From an uncultured Luteitalea sp. (GTDB lineage Bacteria; Acidobacteriota; Vicinamibacteria; Vicinamibacterales; Vicinamibacteraceae): a stretch of DNA of 64,000 nt. The notes under the pieces were generated by a model that did not search any database, was not told the DNA's origin, and worked only from the letters and a program-made list of their open reading frames with translations. Below are positions 28,639 through 36,439 of the stretch, piece after piece; position 1 is the first letter of the stretch; each line of letters begins with the position of its first letter. The position numbers were made by a program, and so were the translations under genes. Location of the stretch: positions 372,001 to 436,000 of the forward strand of contig CAKTDA010000003.1 of the NCBI GenBank assembly GCA_934541105.1. The letters run 5' to 3'.

Positions 28639-30344
28639 CCGAGCGCCGCGTCATCCCGCTGCGGGGCGTGCACGGCGCGGCGCTGGCCGCGGCCGTCGGC
28701 GCGCTGATGGCGTTCGCGGCGACGGGGCAGGACGTCCGCGACGCGCAGTTCACCGACGTGACGGCCGCCAGTGGCCTCGCGTTCACGCACTCGGCCTCGA
28801 AGACGGCGGCCAGGTTCCTGCCCGAGACGATGGGCGGCGGTGTGGCGCTGCTCGACTACGACGGCGACGGCCGGCTCGACGTGTTCTTCACGAACGGCGC
28901 GGCCATCGACGCGCAGATGACCTCGGCGCGCCGGCCGGACAAGTCCGCGCCGCGCTTCTGGAACCGGTTGTACCGGCAGGTGGCGCCCTGGCAGTTCGAG
29001 GACGTCACGGAGCGGGCCGGGGTTGCCGGGCGATCCTACGATTTCGGTGTCGCGGTCGCCGACTACGACAACGACGGCGATCCCGACCTGCTGGTGACCG
29101 GATACGGCGGGAGCGTGCTCCATCGCAACGAGGGCGACGGGACGTTCCGCGACGTCACCACGGCCGCGGGCCTTGCCGGTGACGGGTGGCCGTCGAGCGC
29201 CGGCTTCGTGGACTACGACGGCGACGGGCACCTCGACCTGTTCGTGGCGCGATACCTCGAGTGGCAGTGGGAGTCCAACGTCGAGTGCCGCGAGGCGGGA
29301 AGCGGCGAGCGGTCGTACTGCCATCCGAAGCACTTCGCGCCGGTCGCGAGCGCGCTGTATCGCAATCGCGGCGACGGCACGTTCGCCGACGTCTCGGCAC
29401 CGACCGGAGTCGGCGCGTCGAAAGGGAAGGCCCTCGGCGTGGCGTTCAGCGACGTCGATCGCGATGGCCGCATCGACATCATCGTCGCCAACGACTCCAC
29501 GGGACAGTTCCTCTTCCGCAACACCGGCGGGCGTTTCGAGGAGACGGCGCTGGAGTCGGGAATGGCGTACGACGAGGACGGCCGCAGCTTCTCGGGGATG
29601 GGCATCGACGTCGCGGACTACGACAACGACACATGGCCGGACGTTGTCGTCACCACGCTCAGCCGCGAGCGGTACGCCTTGTTCCGCAACACGGGGCGCG
29701 GGCAGTTCGCGTACGCGACGCACACGAGCGGGCTCGGCGCGATCACGGAACTGCTGGCGGGATGGGGCACGCGGTGGATCGACGTCGATCACGACGGCGA
29801 CCTCGACCTGTTCGTCGCGCAGGGGCACGTCATGGACACGTTGACGAAGGCGCGCACCGGCGTGGACTCGCGACAGCCGCCGCTGCTCGTGCGCAACGAC
29901 GCGGGCCGGTTCACCGATGCGTCGCACCTGCTCGGGGCTGCCGCCCGGCAGCCGCGCGCCGGACGCGGTGCGGCGTTCGGCGACATCGACAACGACGGCG
30001 ACGTCGACATCGTGGTGGCGAACCTGGACGAAGGGCCGACGCTGCTGCGCAACGACGGCGTGCCGGGGCGCACGTGGCTGTCGCTCGACCTCCGGGGCAC
30101 ATCGTCGAACCGGGACGGCATCGGCGCGCACGTCGCCGTGACCGACGACACCGGACGGACACAGGTTCGCACCGTCACGACGGCATCGAGTTATCAGTCG
30201 GCGAGCGCCGCGCGAGTCCATCTCGGGCTGGGCGCCGCGCGCGCCGTGCGTCGAGTCGAGATCCGCTGGCCGAGCGGCATCGTGCAGGTGCTGACCGACA
30301 TCGACCCGGGCCAGGTCCTCGTCGTCACCGAACCGCGTCGCTGA
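28635..30344 (+). CDS. CRTAC1-family FG-GAP/ASPIC-UnbV secreted protein
   Basis: A 569-residue exported propeller protein starting at GTG 28635, which overlaps the TPR stop. The signal segment is about residues 10-33 (GAALAAAVGALMAFAATGQ). GLAFTHSAS and FLPETMGGGVALLDYDGDG match the paralogues at 2547 and 8703. Calcium loops recur (DYDNDGDPD, DYDGDGHLD, DVDRDGRID, DVDHDGDLD, DIDNDGDVD). The ASPIC/UnbV end shows SNRDGIGA and EIRWPSGIVQVL. As the last gene of the receptor operon, it may capture or process the ligand at the cell surface (inference). Confidence 0.9.
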   Translation: MTERRVIPLRGVHGAALAAAVGALMAFAATGQDVRDAQFTDVTAASGLAFTHSASKTAARFLPETMGGGVALLDYDGDGRLDVFFTNGAAIDAQMTSARRPDKSAPRFWNRLYRQVAPWQFEDVTERAGVAGRSYDFGVAVADYDNDGDPDLLVTGYGGSVLHRNEGDGTFRDVTTAAGLAGDGWPSSAGFVDYDGDGHLDLFVARYLEWQWESNVECREAGSGERSYCHPKHFAPVASALYRNRGDGTFADVSAPTGVGASKGKALGVAFSDVDRDGRIDIIVANDSTGQFLFRNTGGRFEETALESGMAYDEDGRSFSGMGIDVADYDNDTWPDVVVTTLSRERYALFRNTGRGQFAYATHTSGLGAITELLAGWGTRWIDVDHDGDLDLFVAQGHVMDTLTKARTGVDSRQPPLLVRNDAGRFTDASHLLGAAARQPRAGRGAAFGDIDNDGDVDIVVANLDEGPTLLRNDGVPGRTWLSLDLRGTSSNRDGIGAHVAVTDDTGRTQVRTVTTASSYQSASAARVHLGLGAARAVRRVEIRWPSGIVQVLTDIDPGQVLVVTEPRR

Positions 30345-30350
30345 CCCCAG

Positions 30351-30406
30351 AATCCCGAATCCCGAATCCCGAATCCCGAGTCCCGAGTCGCGAGTCCCGA
30401 GTCCCA
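30351..30406. repeat. heptamer array (AATCCCG type)
   Basis: Eight 7-bp units in tandem: four AATCCCG, then AGTCCCG, AGTCGCG, AGTCCCG, AGTCCCA. It fills the gap between the converging CRTAC and comF genes. Not CRISPR-like: there are no spacers. Confidence 0.85.
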
Positions 30407-30424
30407 GTCGTCAGTACGAGAGGC

Positions 30425-31126
30425 TCAGACCGACGCTCGTCCGTCCAGTTCCGTCCGTGCCACGGTGGCGGCCCGGACGTCACGCACGCCGGCCCGGCGC
30501 AGCACCGCCGCACAGGCCGAGAGCGTGCCGCCCGTGGTGACGACATCGTCCACGAGGAGCACGCGCGCGCCGGCGAGCACGTCGTGACGCCAGGCGCGGC
30601 GTCCGGAGAGATGCAGCGGATGCAGCGCGATCGCATCGCCGACGTTCCGCCGGCGCTCGTCGGCGGAGAGGCCGGCCTGTGCGGGCCGCCAGTGCAGGCG
30701 GGTGAGGGCGTGGACGACGGGCGGCCCGAGGTGCCGCGCGATGCGCTCGGCCTGGTTGTAGCCGCGACGCACGCGCCGCCATGGGTGCAGCGGCACGGGC
30801 ACGACGACGTCCACCTCGTGCAGCCGGATGTGTGGATGCCCGGCGAGTTGCGCGGCCAGTGGCGCGCCGATCGACTGATGGCCGCCGTACTTGAAGGCGT
30901 GGACGATCGCCCGCAGCGGGCCGTCGAACCGGGCGGCGCTGGCAATGGCGGTGACGTGCCGCGGGCGATCGACGCAGCGGCAGGCCGGCGGCATCGGGAC
31001 GGCCGGCGCTGCCATGGCCATCCCGCAGGTGGGGCAGAGCGGTCCCGTGTACCACGGCACGGCGTCCCAGCAGGTGCCGCACACCGGGCCGCGGCTCGGC
31101 ATCGGGAGGACGGCTGCGCAGCTCAC
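30425..31126 (-). CDS. comF: ComF-family phosphoribosyltransferase-like protein
   Basis: At least 233 residues. An N-terminal zinc-binding region has Cys pairs CVSCAAVL, CGTCWDAVPW and CPTCG. The PRT domain shows FKYGG, DVVVPVPLHPWRRVRRGYNQAE and the PRPP loop VLLVDDVVTTGGTLSACAAVL. ComF takes part in DNA uptake in competent bacteria. The start is unresolved: typical family sequence (SLLDAALAFLLAARC) continues to about 31171, but no ATG, GTG or TTG lies there. GTG 31126 would lose the first Cys, and the next in-frame GTG (31321) lies deep inside rsfS. It is the last gene of the rplU-obg operon. Confidence 0.8.
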   Translation of the reverse strand: MSCAAVLPMPSRGPVCGTCWDAVPWYTGPLCPTCGMAMAAPAVPMPPACRCVDRPRHVTAIASAARFDGPLRAIVHAFKYGGHQSIGAPLAAQLAGHPHIRLHEVDVVVPVPLHPWRRVRRGYNQAERIARHLGPPVVHALTRLHWRPAQAGLSADERRRNVGDAIALHPLHLSGRRAWRHDVLAGARVLLVDDVVTTGGTLSACAAVLRRAGVRDVRAATVARTELDGRASV

Positions 31127-31187
31127 GCAGCGCGCCGCCAGCAGGAAGGCGAGCGCGGCGTCGAGCAGGCTCGGGGTCGCGTCCGGG

Positions 31188-31580
31188 TCACCGGGTGTCG
31201 GTGGCCATCTCCGTGCGGTGGGCGGTGCCCCACAGCCGATCGAGGGAGTAGAACTCCCGCGTGTCGGGCGTGAACACGTGGACGATGAAGTCGAAGTAGT
31301 CGAGGAGGATCCATTCGGCACGGTCGTAGCCCTCGACGTGCGCGGGCCGGTCCCCGTCGGCCTTCAGCCGCTCCTCGACCGAGTCGGCGATCGCCTGCAC
31401 CTGGCGGATGTTGGTGCCGGTGCAGATCACGAAGAAGTCCGCGAAGGCACCCGCGCCGCGCAGGTCCATCAGCGTGACCCTTGTCGCCTTCTTGTCGAGC
31501 GCCGCGTCGATCGCGGCGCGGACGTCCTCGGGAATCGGGGCCGGCTCGTGTTCGGCCCGCTGCGCGTCAGTGCTCGCCAT
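31188..31580 (-). CDS. rsfS: ribosomal silencing factor RsfS
   Basis: A 130-residue protein that binds ribosomal protein L14 and blocks subunit joining in starvation. The core shows VTLMDLRGAGAFADFFVICTGTN, IRQVQAIADSVEERLK, EGYDRAEWILLDYFDFIVHVF and FYSLDRLWG, all standard. The N-terminal 20 residues are a polar extension. ATG 31580 overlaps the nadD end by 14 bp, the usual nadD-rsfS order. Confidence 0.96.
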   Translation of the reverse strand: MASTDAQRAEHEPAPIPEDVRAAIDAALDKKATRVTLMDLRGAGAFADFFVICTGTNIRQVQAIADSVEERLKADGDRPAHVEGYDRAEWILLDYFDFIVHVFTPDTREFYSLDRLWGTAHRTEMATDTR

Positions 31581-32265
31581 GCAAGCGCCTCGCCGCCGTT
31601 GCGGATGTGTACAGGCCGTGCCGGCGGATGTGCGCGGCCACGGAGGCGGGCACGTCCGTGCCGACCTCCATTCCAGTAAGGATTCTGTGACGTATGTCGG
31701 TGGACGAGACGTCGGGCGTGTCGGCTCGGAGGAGCCAGATTGCGCACCGATTCGCGTCCTCGCCGGTCATCGGGCCGTCGTCGGCGGCCGTCGTGCGGAG
31801 CCGCGGGGCGACCTCGGGATGCGTCCGCGTCGACTCCGGCAGGTCGTGCCCGGGCCGTGTCACGACCACGAAGTGCCCCGCGTCGAGGACGTCAGGGAAG
31901 CGGTGCCACGTGGCAATGGCTGCAAAGGCGTCGGCACCGGTGATGAAGAAAATCTGCGAGGGTGTCAGGCCTTCGGTCGTGAGGGCCTGCAGCGTGTCCC
32001 AGGTGTAGGTCGGCCCGGGACGCGAGAGTTCCAGGTCGCTCGCCGCGAGCACCCCGTCGCCGGCAACCGCCAGGGCGGTCATCGCGAAGCGGTGCCACGG
32101 CGATGCCGAGGGCGACGCCTTGTGCGCGGGGACGTGCGAGGGCATCAGCCACACGCGGTCCAGCGAGAGAGCCCGGGCCGCGGCGCGGGCGGCGGCCAGG
32201 TGTCCGGCATGCACTGGGTCGAGCGTGCCACCGAGCACGCCCACGCGCAAGGGGGAACGGCTCAT
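31567..32265 (-). CDS. nadD: nicotinate-nucleotide adenylyltransferase
   Basis: A 232-residue enzyme forming deamido-NAD from nicotinate mononucleotide and ATP. The nucleotidyltransferase signature is GGTLDPVHAGHL. WLMPSHVPAHK, FITGADAFAAIATW and the C-terminal VSSTDIRHRI are present. ATG 32265 overlaps the obg stop (ATGA), indicating translational coupling. The frame continues upstream inside obg, but that extension is arginine-rich shadow sequence. Confidence 0.96.
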   Translation of the reverse strand: MSRSPLRVGVLGGTLDPVHAGHLAAARAAARALSLDRVWLMPSHVPAHKASPSASPWHRFAMTALAVAGDGVLAASDLELSRPGPTYTWDTLQALTTEGLTPSQIFFITGADAFAAIATWHRFPDVLDAGHFVVVTRPGHDLPESTRTHPEVAPRLRTTAADDGPMTGEDANRCAIWLLRADTPDVSSTDIRHRILTGMEVGTDVPASVAAHIRRHGLYTSATAARRLHGEH

Positions 32266-33335
32266 GCCTCGCGTCCGCGCTCGAGCGCGCGCTCGGCGCT
32301 GACGTGCTGGACGTAGGGCCACAGCGTCTCGAGGAGTGCGGGCACGCCTTCGCCTGTCACCGCCGAGATCGCGTGGAAGGGCAGGTCCAGTGACGCCGCG
32401 TATGCACGGAGCGCCTCGAGCCTGGCCGGGTCGGCAAGGATGTCGATCCGGTTGGCGGCGACGACCTGCGGTCGCGCGGCAAGCGGCAACGCGTCAGGGT
32501 CGAGCGTGTCGGCATTGGGCACGTACTGCTCGAGTTCGCGGCGGATGACGTCGAGATCGGCAACGGGATCGCGGCCGGATGCCTCGCTCACGTCCACGAC
32601 GTGCAGCAGGACCTTCGTGCGTTCGACGTGGCCGAGGAACCGGTGGCCGAGGCCGCGGCCCTCGTGCGCGCCCTCGATGAGGCCCGGCACGTCGGCCATC
32701 ACGAAGCTCCTGTCGTCGCTCAGCGCGACGACCCCGAGGTTGGGCACGAGCGTCGTGAAGGGGTAGTCGGCAATCTTGGGTCGCGCGGCCGAGACCCGCG
32801 CGATGAGCGTCGACTTGCCGACGTTCGGGTAGCCGACGATGCCGACGTCGGCAAGCAGCTTGAGCCGAAGGCGGATGCGGAAGACCTCGCCGGCTTCACC
32901 AGGGTCGGCGCGCCGCGGCGCGCGGTTGGTGGCCGACGCAAAGCGCGCGTTGCCCCGGCCCCCGCGTCCGCCCTTTGCGGCAAGCACGCGGTCGCCGACG
33001 AGCATCAGGTCCGCGAACTGGTGCGCGTGACCGAACTCGTCGAGGCGGTATGCCACGGTACCCGGCGGCACCGGCAGGTCGAGATCCTTGCCGGACTTGC
33101 CGGTGCGAAGCGAACCTTCCCCGTGTCCGCCGCGCGGCGCGGCGAAATCGGGGTGGAACCGGTAGTTGACGAGGGTGTTGTGGTGAGGGCTGGCGCTGAG
33201 GTAGACCGACCCTCCAGCGCCGCCATCGCCGCCATCAGGGCCGCCGCGCGGGATGAACTTCTCGCGGCGGAAGCTGATGGCGCCCCGTCCCCCGGCCCCG
33301 GCGCTGACGTTGATGTCGACTTCGTCGACGAACAT
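32262..33335 (-). CDS. obg: Obg/CgtA GTPase
   Basis: A 357-residue ribosome-associated GTPase. The glycine-rich Obg fold (1-158) shows GGRGAISFRREKFIPRGGPDGG and RGGRGNARFAS. The G domain has G1 GYPNVGKST, G3 ADVPGLIEGAHEG and G5-like HAISAVTGEG. G4 reads AANRID, with Arg in place of the usual Lys of NKxD. The C-terminal OCT domain is absent or minimal. It follows rpmA in the classic rplU-rpmA-obg order, 38 bp downstream, and overlaps nadD. Confidence 0.97.
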   Translation of the reverse strand: MFVDEVDINVSAGAGGRGAISFRREKFIPRGGPDGGDGGAGGSVYLSASPHHNTLVNYRFHPDFAAPRGGHGEGSLRTGKSGKDLDLPVPPGTVAYRLDEFGHAHQFADLMLVGDRVLAAKGGRGGRGNARFASATNRAPRRADPGEAGEVFRIRLRLKLLADVGIVGYPNVGKSTLIARVSAARPKIADYPFTTLVPNLGVVALSDDRSFVMADVPGLIEGAHEGRGLGHRFLGHVERTKVLLHVVDVSEASGRDPVADLDVIRRELEQYVPNADTLDPDALPLAARPQVVAANRIDILADPARLEALRAYAASLDLPFHAISAVTGEGVPALLETLWPYVQHVSAERALERGREA

Positions 33336-33373
33336 GCGCGGGTGCGGGACGGCCGGGGGGCAGTCCCGAGGGG

Positions 33374-33634
33374 TTACTCGGCGACCGGGTTGATGCTGAT
33401 GAAGCGGCCGCGCGCGCCGTGGTCCTCGAACTTGACCACGCCGTCGATCTTGGCAAAGAGCGTGTCGTCCTTGCCGAGCCCGACGTTACGGCCGGGGTTG
33501 AACCTGCGCCCGCGCTGACGGACGAGAATCGACCCGCCGGTGACGACGTTGCCGTCGAACTGCTTCACGCCCAGGCGCTGCGCATTGCTGTCGCGCCCGT
33601 TTCGCGTGCTGCCCTGTCCCTTTTTAGATGCCAT
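33374..33634 (-). CDS. rpmA: 50S ribosomal protein L27
   Basis: An 86-residue ribosomal protein near the peptidyl transferase centre. It begins MASKKGQGSTRNGRDSNAQR and continues with GGSILVRQRGRRFNPGRNVG and DDTLFAKIDGVVKFE, typical throughout. There is no cleavable N-terminal extension as in some Firmicutes. It lies between rplU and obg. Confidence 0.98.
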   Translation of the reverse strand: MASKKGQGSTRNGRDSNAQRLGVKQFDGNVVTGGSILVRQRGRRFNPGRNVGLGKDDTLFAKIDGVVKFEDHGARGRFISINPVAE

Positions 33635-33650
33635 GACGTACGACCCAATC

Positions 33651-33671
33651 GGCGCGTTCGGGGAACACGCC
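33651..33671. repeat. palindrome between rplU and rpmA
   Basis: GGCGCGTTC and GAACACGCC flank a 3-base centre; one pair is G-T. The core matches the palindrome at 2526 almost base for base. It would form a hairpin in the rplU-rpmA transcript and could tune the ratio of the two genes. Confidence 0.65.
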
Positions 33672-33678
33672 TGCCAAA

Positions 33679-33993
33679 TCAGACAAGGATGTCGGTGACC
33701 TGGATGCGCGTGTACGTGGACCGGTGCCCCTTGGTCCTGCGCATGCCCTTGCGGCGCTTCTTCTTGAACACGCGGATCTTCGGGCCGCGCGACTCGCCGG
33801 CCACGGTGCCGACGATGCGGGCGCCCGCGACGAACGGGGCCCCGACGAGGACATCGCCGCCGTCCGTGCCGACGAGCAGCACCTGCTCGACGCTGACTTC
33901 CTGGCCCGGTTCGACGTCCACGCGGTCCACGGTGACGGTCTCGCCCGGGGTGACCTTCACCTGGCGGCCGCCGCTCTGAATGATGGCAAACAC
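33679..33993 (-). CDS. rplU: 50S ribosomal protein L21
   Basis: A 104-residue ribosomal protein beginning FAIIQSGGRQVKVTPGE and ending GHRSTYTRIQVTDI, with the KKKRRKGMRRTKGHR RNA-binding stretch. The start is GTG 33993, with AGGAG nine bases upstream. It is the first gene of the rplU-rpmA-obg-nadD-rsfS-comF operon. Confidence 0.97.
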   Translation of the reverse strand: MFAIIQSGGRQVKVTPGETVTVDRVDVEPGQEVSVEQVLLVGTDGGDVLVGAPFVAGARIVGTVAGESRGPKIRVFKKKRRKGMRRTKGHRSTYTRIQVTDILV

Positions 33994-34051
33994 GTTCGTT
34001 GCTCCTGCGCGCTACACAGGGCCCGGCAGTCCGGACCCGACAAAGACGACG

Positions 34052-34057
34052 AGTGTA
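34052..34057 (-). promoter_or_regulatory. candidate -10 box for the rplU operon
   Basis: TACACT on the minus strand, 58 bases before the rplU GTG. A TTCCCG at about -35 spacing is weak. The leader between could hold autoregulatory structure, but none was recognised. Confidence 0.4.
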
Positions 34058-34094
34058 GCACACCGCACGGGGTGGCGGGAACGGGGGGCGAGTG

Positions 34095-34877
34095 CTACTT
34101 CAGCAGAATCCTCGAGCCCCGGACGCGGGTGGTGCTCAGCGTGTTCAGGAACGACGGCAGCACGGCGTCCATCTGCTCGAAGAAGGACGAGAGCGCGGGG
34201 ACGTTCTGCTGGGAGGGGTAGAGCCGCTCCTCGCGGTAGCTCTCCTGGTAGAGCACCGACCCCGTCCGCCCGTCGATGAAGACGAGCTTCGGGCGCAGGA
34301 TGTACCCCTTCCGCTCCATGTACACGCGCATCGGCACGACCTGGCGGCGGCCGAAGTTGTCGTACACCTCTCGCTCCTGCGTGACGATGCCGGAGGCCTG
34401 ATGGGGACGGAACATCACGGTGCCGGTGACGATCAGCGGCTGCTGGAACTCCTCGCCGATCTTCTTCCAGTAGGCGGCGTTGGCAAACAGCGCCTCGTAG
34501 GGTTCGAGGTCCTTCTCGTCCGTGATCCGCTCGGGCAGCGTCATGCCGGCCGGTGCCGCGGACGCCCCGCCGTTGCCGCCTGCCTGCTCGCGGGCCACCT
34601 GCTGGAGCGGCAGCGGGTCGGCCTCGATCACGCGGAGACGGCTCTTCGTGCGCAACTGGCTGCGCAGCAGCCGCACCGTCTCCATGTTGGCATCGACGTC
34701 CTCCGATCCGCCGGAGATGAAGCCCACCACATGGACGCGCGAGAACGGCGTGACGTCGAGCTTGGCCTGGATCGGCGTGTCGATTGGCACCTCGTAGACC
34801 GACGTGCAGCCGCCGGCTACGACGAGCACCGCGCCGAGCGCGAGGCTAGCGACCCGAGTTCCTCTTGGCGCGGTCAT
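34095..34877 (-). CDS. lipoprotein of unknown function
   Basis: A 260-residue protein with a lipoprotein signal (lipobox VAGGC, Cys about 24), so probably anchored in the envelope. The mature part shows VHVVGFISGGSEDVDANMETV, LLRSQLRTKSRLRVIEADP, LIVTGTVMFR and VFIDGRTGSVLYQESYRE. This recalls stress-type or assembly lipoproteins with a small alpha/beta domain, but I cannot name the family. Its start overlaps the end of the upstream TPR gene by 32 bp, so the pair is co-translated. Confidence 0.8.
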   Translation of the reverse strand: MTAPRGTRVASLALGAVLVVAGGCTSVYEVPIDTPIQAKLDVTPFSRVHVVGFISGGSEDVDANMETVRLLRSQLRTKSRLRVIEADPLPLQQVAREQAGGNGGASAAPAGMTLPERITDEKDLEPYEALFANAAYWKKIGEEFQQPLIVTGTVMFRPHQASGIVTQEREVYDNFGRRQVVPMRVYMERKGYILRPKLVFIDGRTGSVLYQESYREERLYPSQQNVPALSSFFEQMDAVLPSFLNTLSTTRVRGSRILLK

Positions 34878-35211
34878 TGATTTCCTTGAACAAATCGTAG
34901 TTCTGCTGAATCGACAGGTTCTGCGGCTCGAGCTCCAGCGCCCGCTCGTAGGCCTTGCCGGCCTGCTCGAACTTCCCGAGCTGCTCGTACGCGATGCCCA
35001 GGTTGTTGAACGCCGCCGCGTACGTCGGATCGATTTCCGTCGCGCGTTCCCATCGGAACACCGCTTCCTGCCAGAGGCCCCGCTGGGCCACCGCGATGCC
35101 GAACTCCACCTGCGACTTCGCCTGCCCACGCGCCGCGTCGTCTGCCGACGCGACGCCTGCGGCGCCGAGCACGACGGCCAGCGCGACGATCCACGAACGG
35201 GTATGGGTCAT
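34846..35211 (-). CDS. small exported TPR protein
   Basis: A 121-residue protein with a signal peptide (about 1-23, VALAVVLGAAGVASA) and two to three TPR units (GIAVAQRGLWQEAVFRWERA, FNNLGIAYEQLGKFEQAGKA, LELEPQNLSIQQNYDLF). The frame is open to 35268, but ATG 35211 gives the signal peptide its usual length. The gene overlaps a lipoprotein gene downstream. The pair is likely a periplasmic scaffold plus its anchored partner (inference). Confidence 0.85.
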   Translation of the reverse strand: MTHTRSWIVALAVVLGAAGVASADDAARGQAKSQVEFGIAVAQRGLWQEAVFRWERATEIDPTYAAAFNNLGIAYEQLGKFEQAGKAYERALELEPQNLSIQQNYDLFKEINDRAKRNSGR

Positions 35212-35348
35212 GGGACTGATTGCCACTATACACCTGCGTCCGCGGTCCGGGATCGCACTTCCTGCCATCGATCCGCACCGCTTTCCAATTGACGCTCGGG
35301 ATCGCCGTTCAGCCGCACTGGCGATGGCTTTGCAACGTCAGGCAGTCG

Positions 35349-36422
35349 ATGCACGCCCTCGCCCGCGTCGATGCCGTGGCTCTCGGATTGGCTGCTGCCG
35401 GGCAGCCGGCGCGAGCCGCCGCCGCCCTGAAGGCCACCCTGCCCGGCTGGCCCGATCTGCCACTCGGCCCGGCGCTCGATGTACTCGGCGAACCGCGGCC
35501 ACAGGCGGCCGCGCACTGGCGTGACGAGGCCAGGGTCGCGCTCGCGCAGGCCGCCGCGTCCGGCTTCGACGTGCTCTGGCCCGCCCACCCGCACTACCCG
35601 CCATGGCTCGCGACGATCATCGACCCGCCGCTCCTGCTGTGGATCCACGGCGACGTCTCGTGCCTCCGCGGCCCCCTCGTCGCGCTCGTCGGGTCCCGGC
35701 AGGCGACGAGCGCCGGCCGGGAGGTGGCGCATGCGCTGGCCGCCGACCTTGCCGCGGCGGGCGTCGTGGTGGCGAGCGGCTTCGCCCGGGGTATCGACGC
35801 GGCGGCGCACCGCGGGGCGCTCACGCGGGGGCGGTCGGTGGCGGTCCTCGGGTGTGGCCTCGACGTGCCCTACCCGAGCGACCACGGGGAACTCCGGCGC
35901 CAGTTGTCGGCGTCGGGCCTTTTCGTGAGCGAGTTCCCGCCGGGCACTCCGCCCCAGCCGCACCACTTCCCCCTGCGCAACCGAACGCTCAGCGGGCTCT
36001 GCCAGGCAGTGGTCGTGGTGCAGGCGGCCGAGCGCAGCGGCTCGCTCATCACCGCCAGGCTGGCCCTCGAACAGGGCCGCGAGGTGCTGGCCGTGCCCGG
36101 CGACGTGCGGACCGGCACCAATGCCGGCGGTCACGCGCTCATCCGCGACGGCGCCCGTCTCGTGGAACGCGCGAGCGACGTCCTCGAGGAACTGGGTTGG
36201 CTGGCGGACGGACGTGCCGGAGGGAGTGGAGATGGACCCGCCGCGGGCGCGTCCCTGCCCGCGATACTTGCGCGCGAGGACGGCATGACGCTCGATGACC
36301 TGCTGGCCGAGACGGGCCGCTCGTTGCCGGATTTATTGGCTGAACTGCTCGATCTGGAGCTTGCAGGGCTCGTGAGGCGCGACGGCGCCGGCCGGTTCTT
36401 GCCCTCGGAACGGAAGTGGTAA
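35349..36422 (+). CDS. dprA: DNA-processing protein DprA (Smf)
   Basis: A 357-residue protein that loads RecA on incoming single-stranded DNA during transformation. The Rossmann-like core shows VALVGSRQATSAGREVAHAL, ASGFARGIDAAAHRGAL, AVLGCGLDVPYPSDHGEL, SEFPPGTPPQPHHFPLRNRTL, and ITARLALEQGREVLAVPG. A C-terminal winged-helix region (about 300-357, MTLDDLLAETGRSLPDLLAELLDLEL) follows. ATG 35349 is used, and no strong ribosome binding site is seen. topA starts 17 bp after its stop. With comF nearby, natural competence is plausible. Confidence 0.95.
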   Translation: MHALARVDAVALGLAAAGQPARAAAALKATLPGWPDLPLGPALDVLGEPRPQAAAHWRDEARVALAQAAASGFDVLWPAHPHYPPWLATIIDPPLLLWIHGDVSCLRGPLVALVGSRQATSAGREVAHALAADLAAAGVVVASGFARGIDAAAHRGALTRGRSVAVLGCGLDVPYPSDHGELRRQLSASGLFVSEFPPGTPPQPHHFPLRNRTLSGLCQAVVVVQAAERSGSLITARLALEQGREVLAVPGDVRTGTNAGGHALIRDGARLVERASDVLEELGWLADGRAGGSGDGPAAGASLPAILAREDGMTLDDLLAETGRSLPDLLAELLDLELAGLVRRDGAGRFLPSERKW

Positions 36423-36439
36423 CGTAGGTTCGCAACGCA

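Noticed and set aside
30351..30406. Possible CRISPR array
   Set aside because: Units are 7 bp, directly adjacent and without spacers, and no cas gene is nearby. The same holds for the arrays at 23184, 23237, 41518 and 43063.
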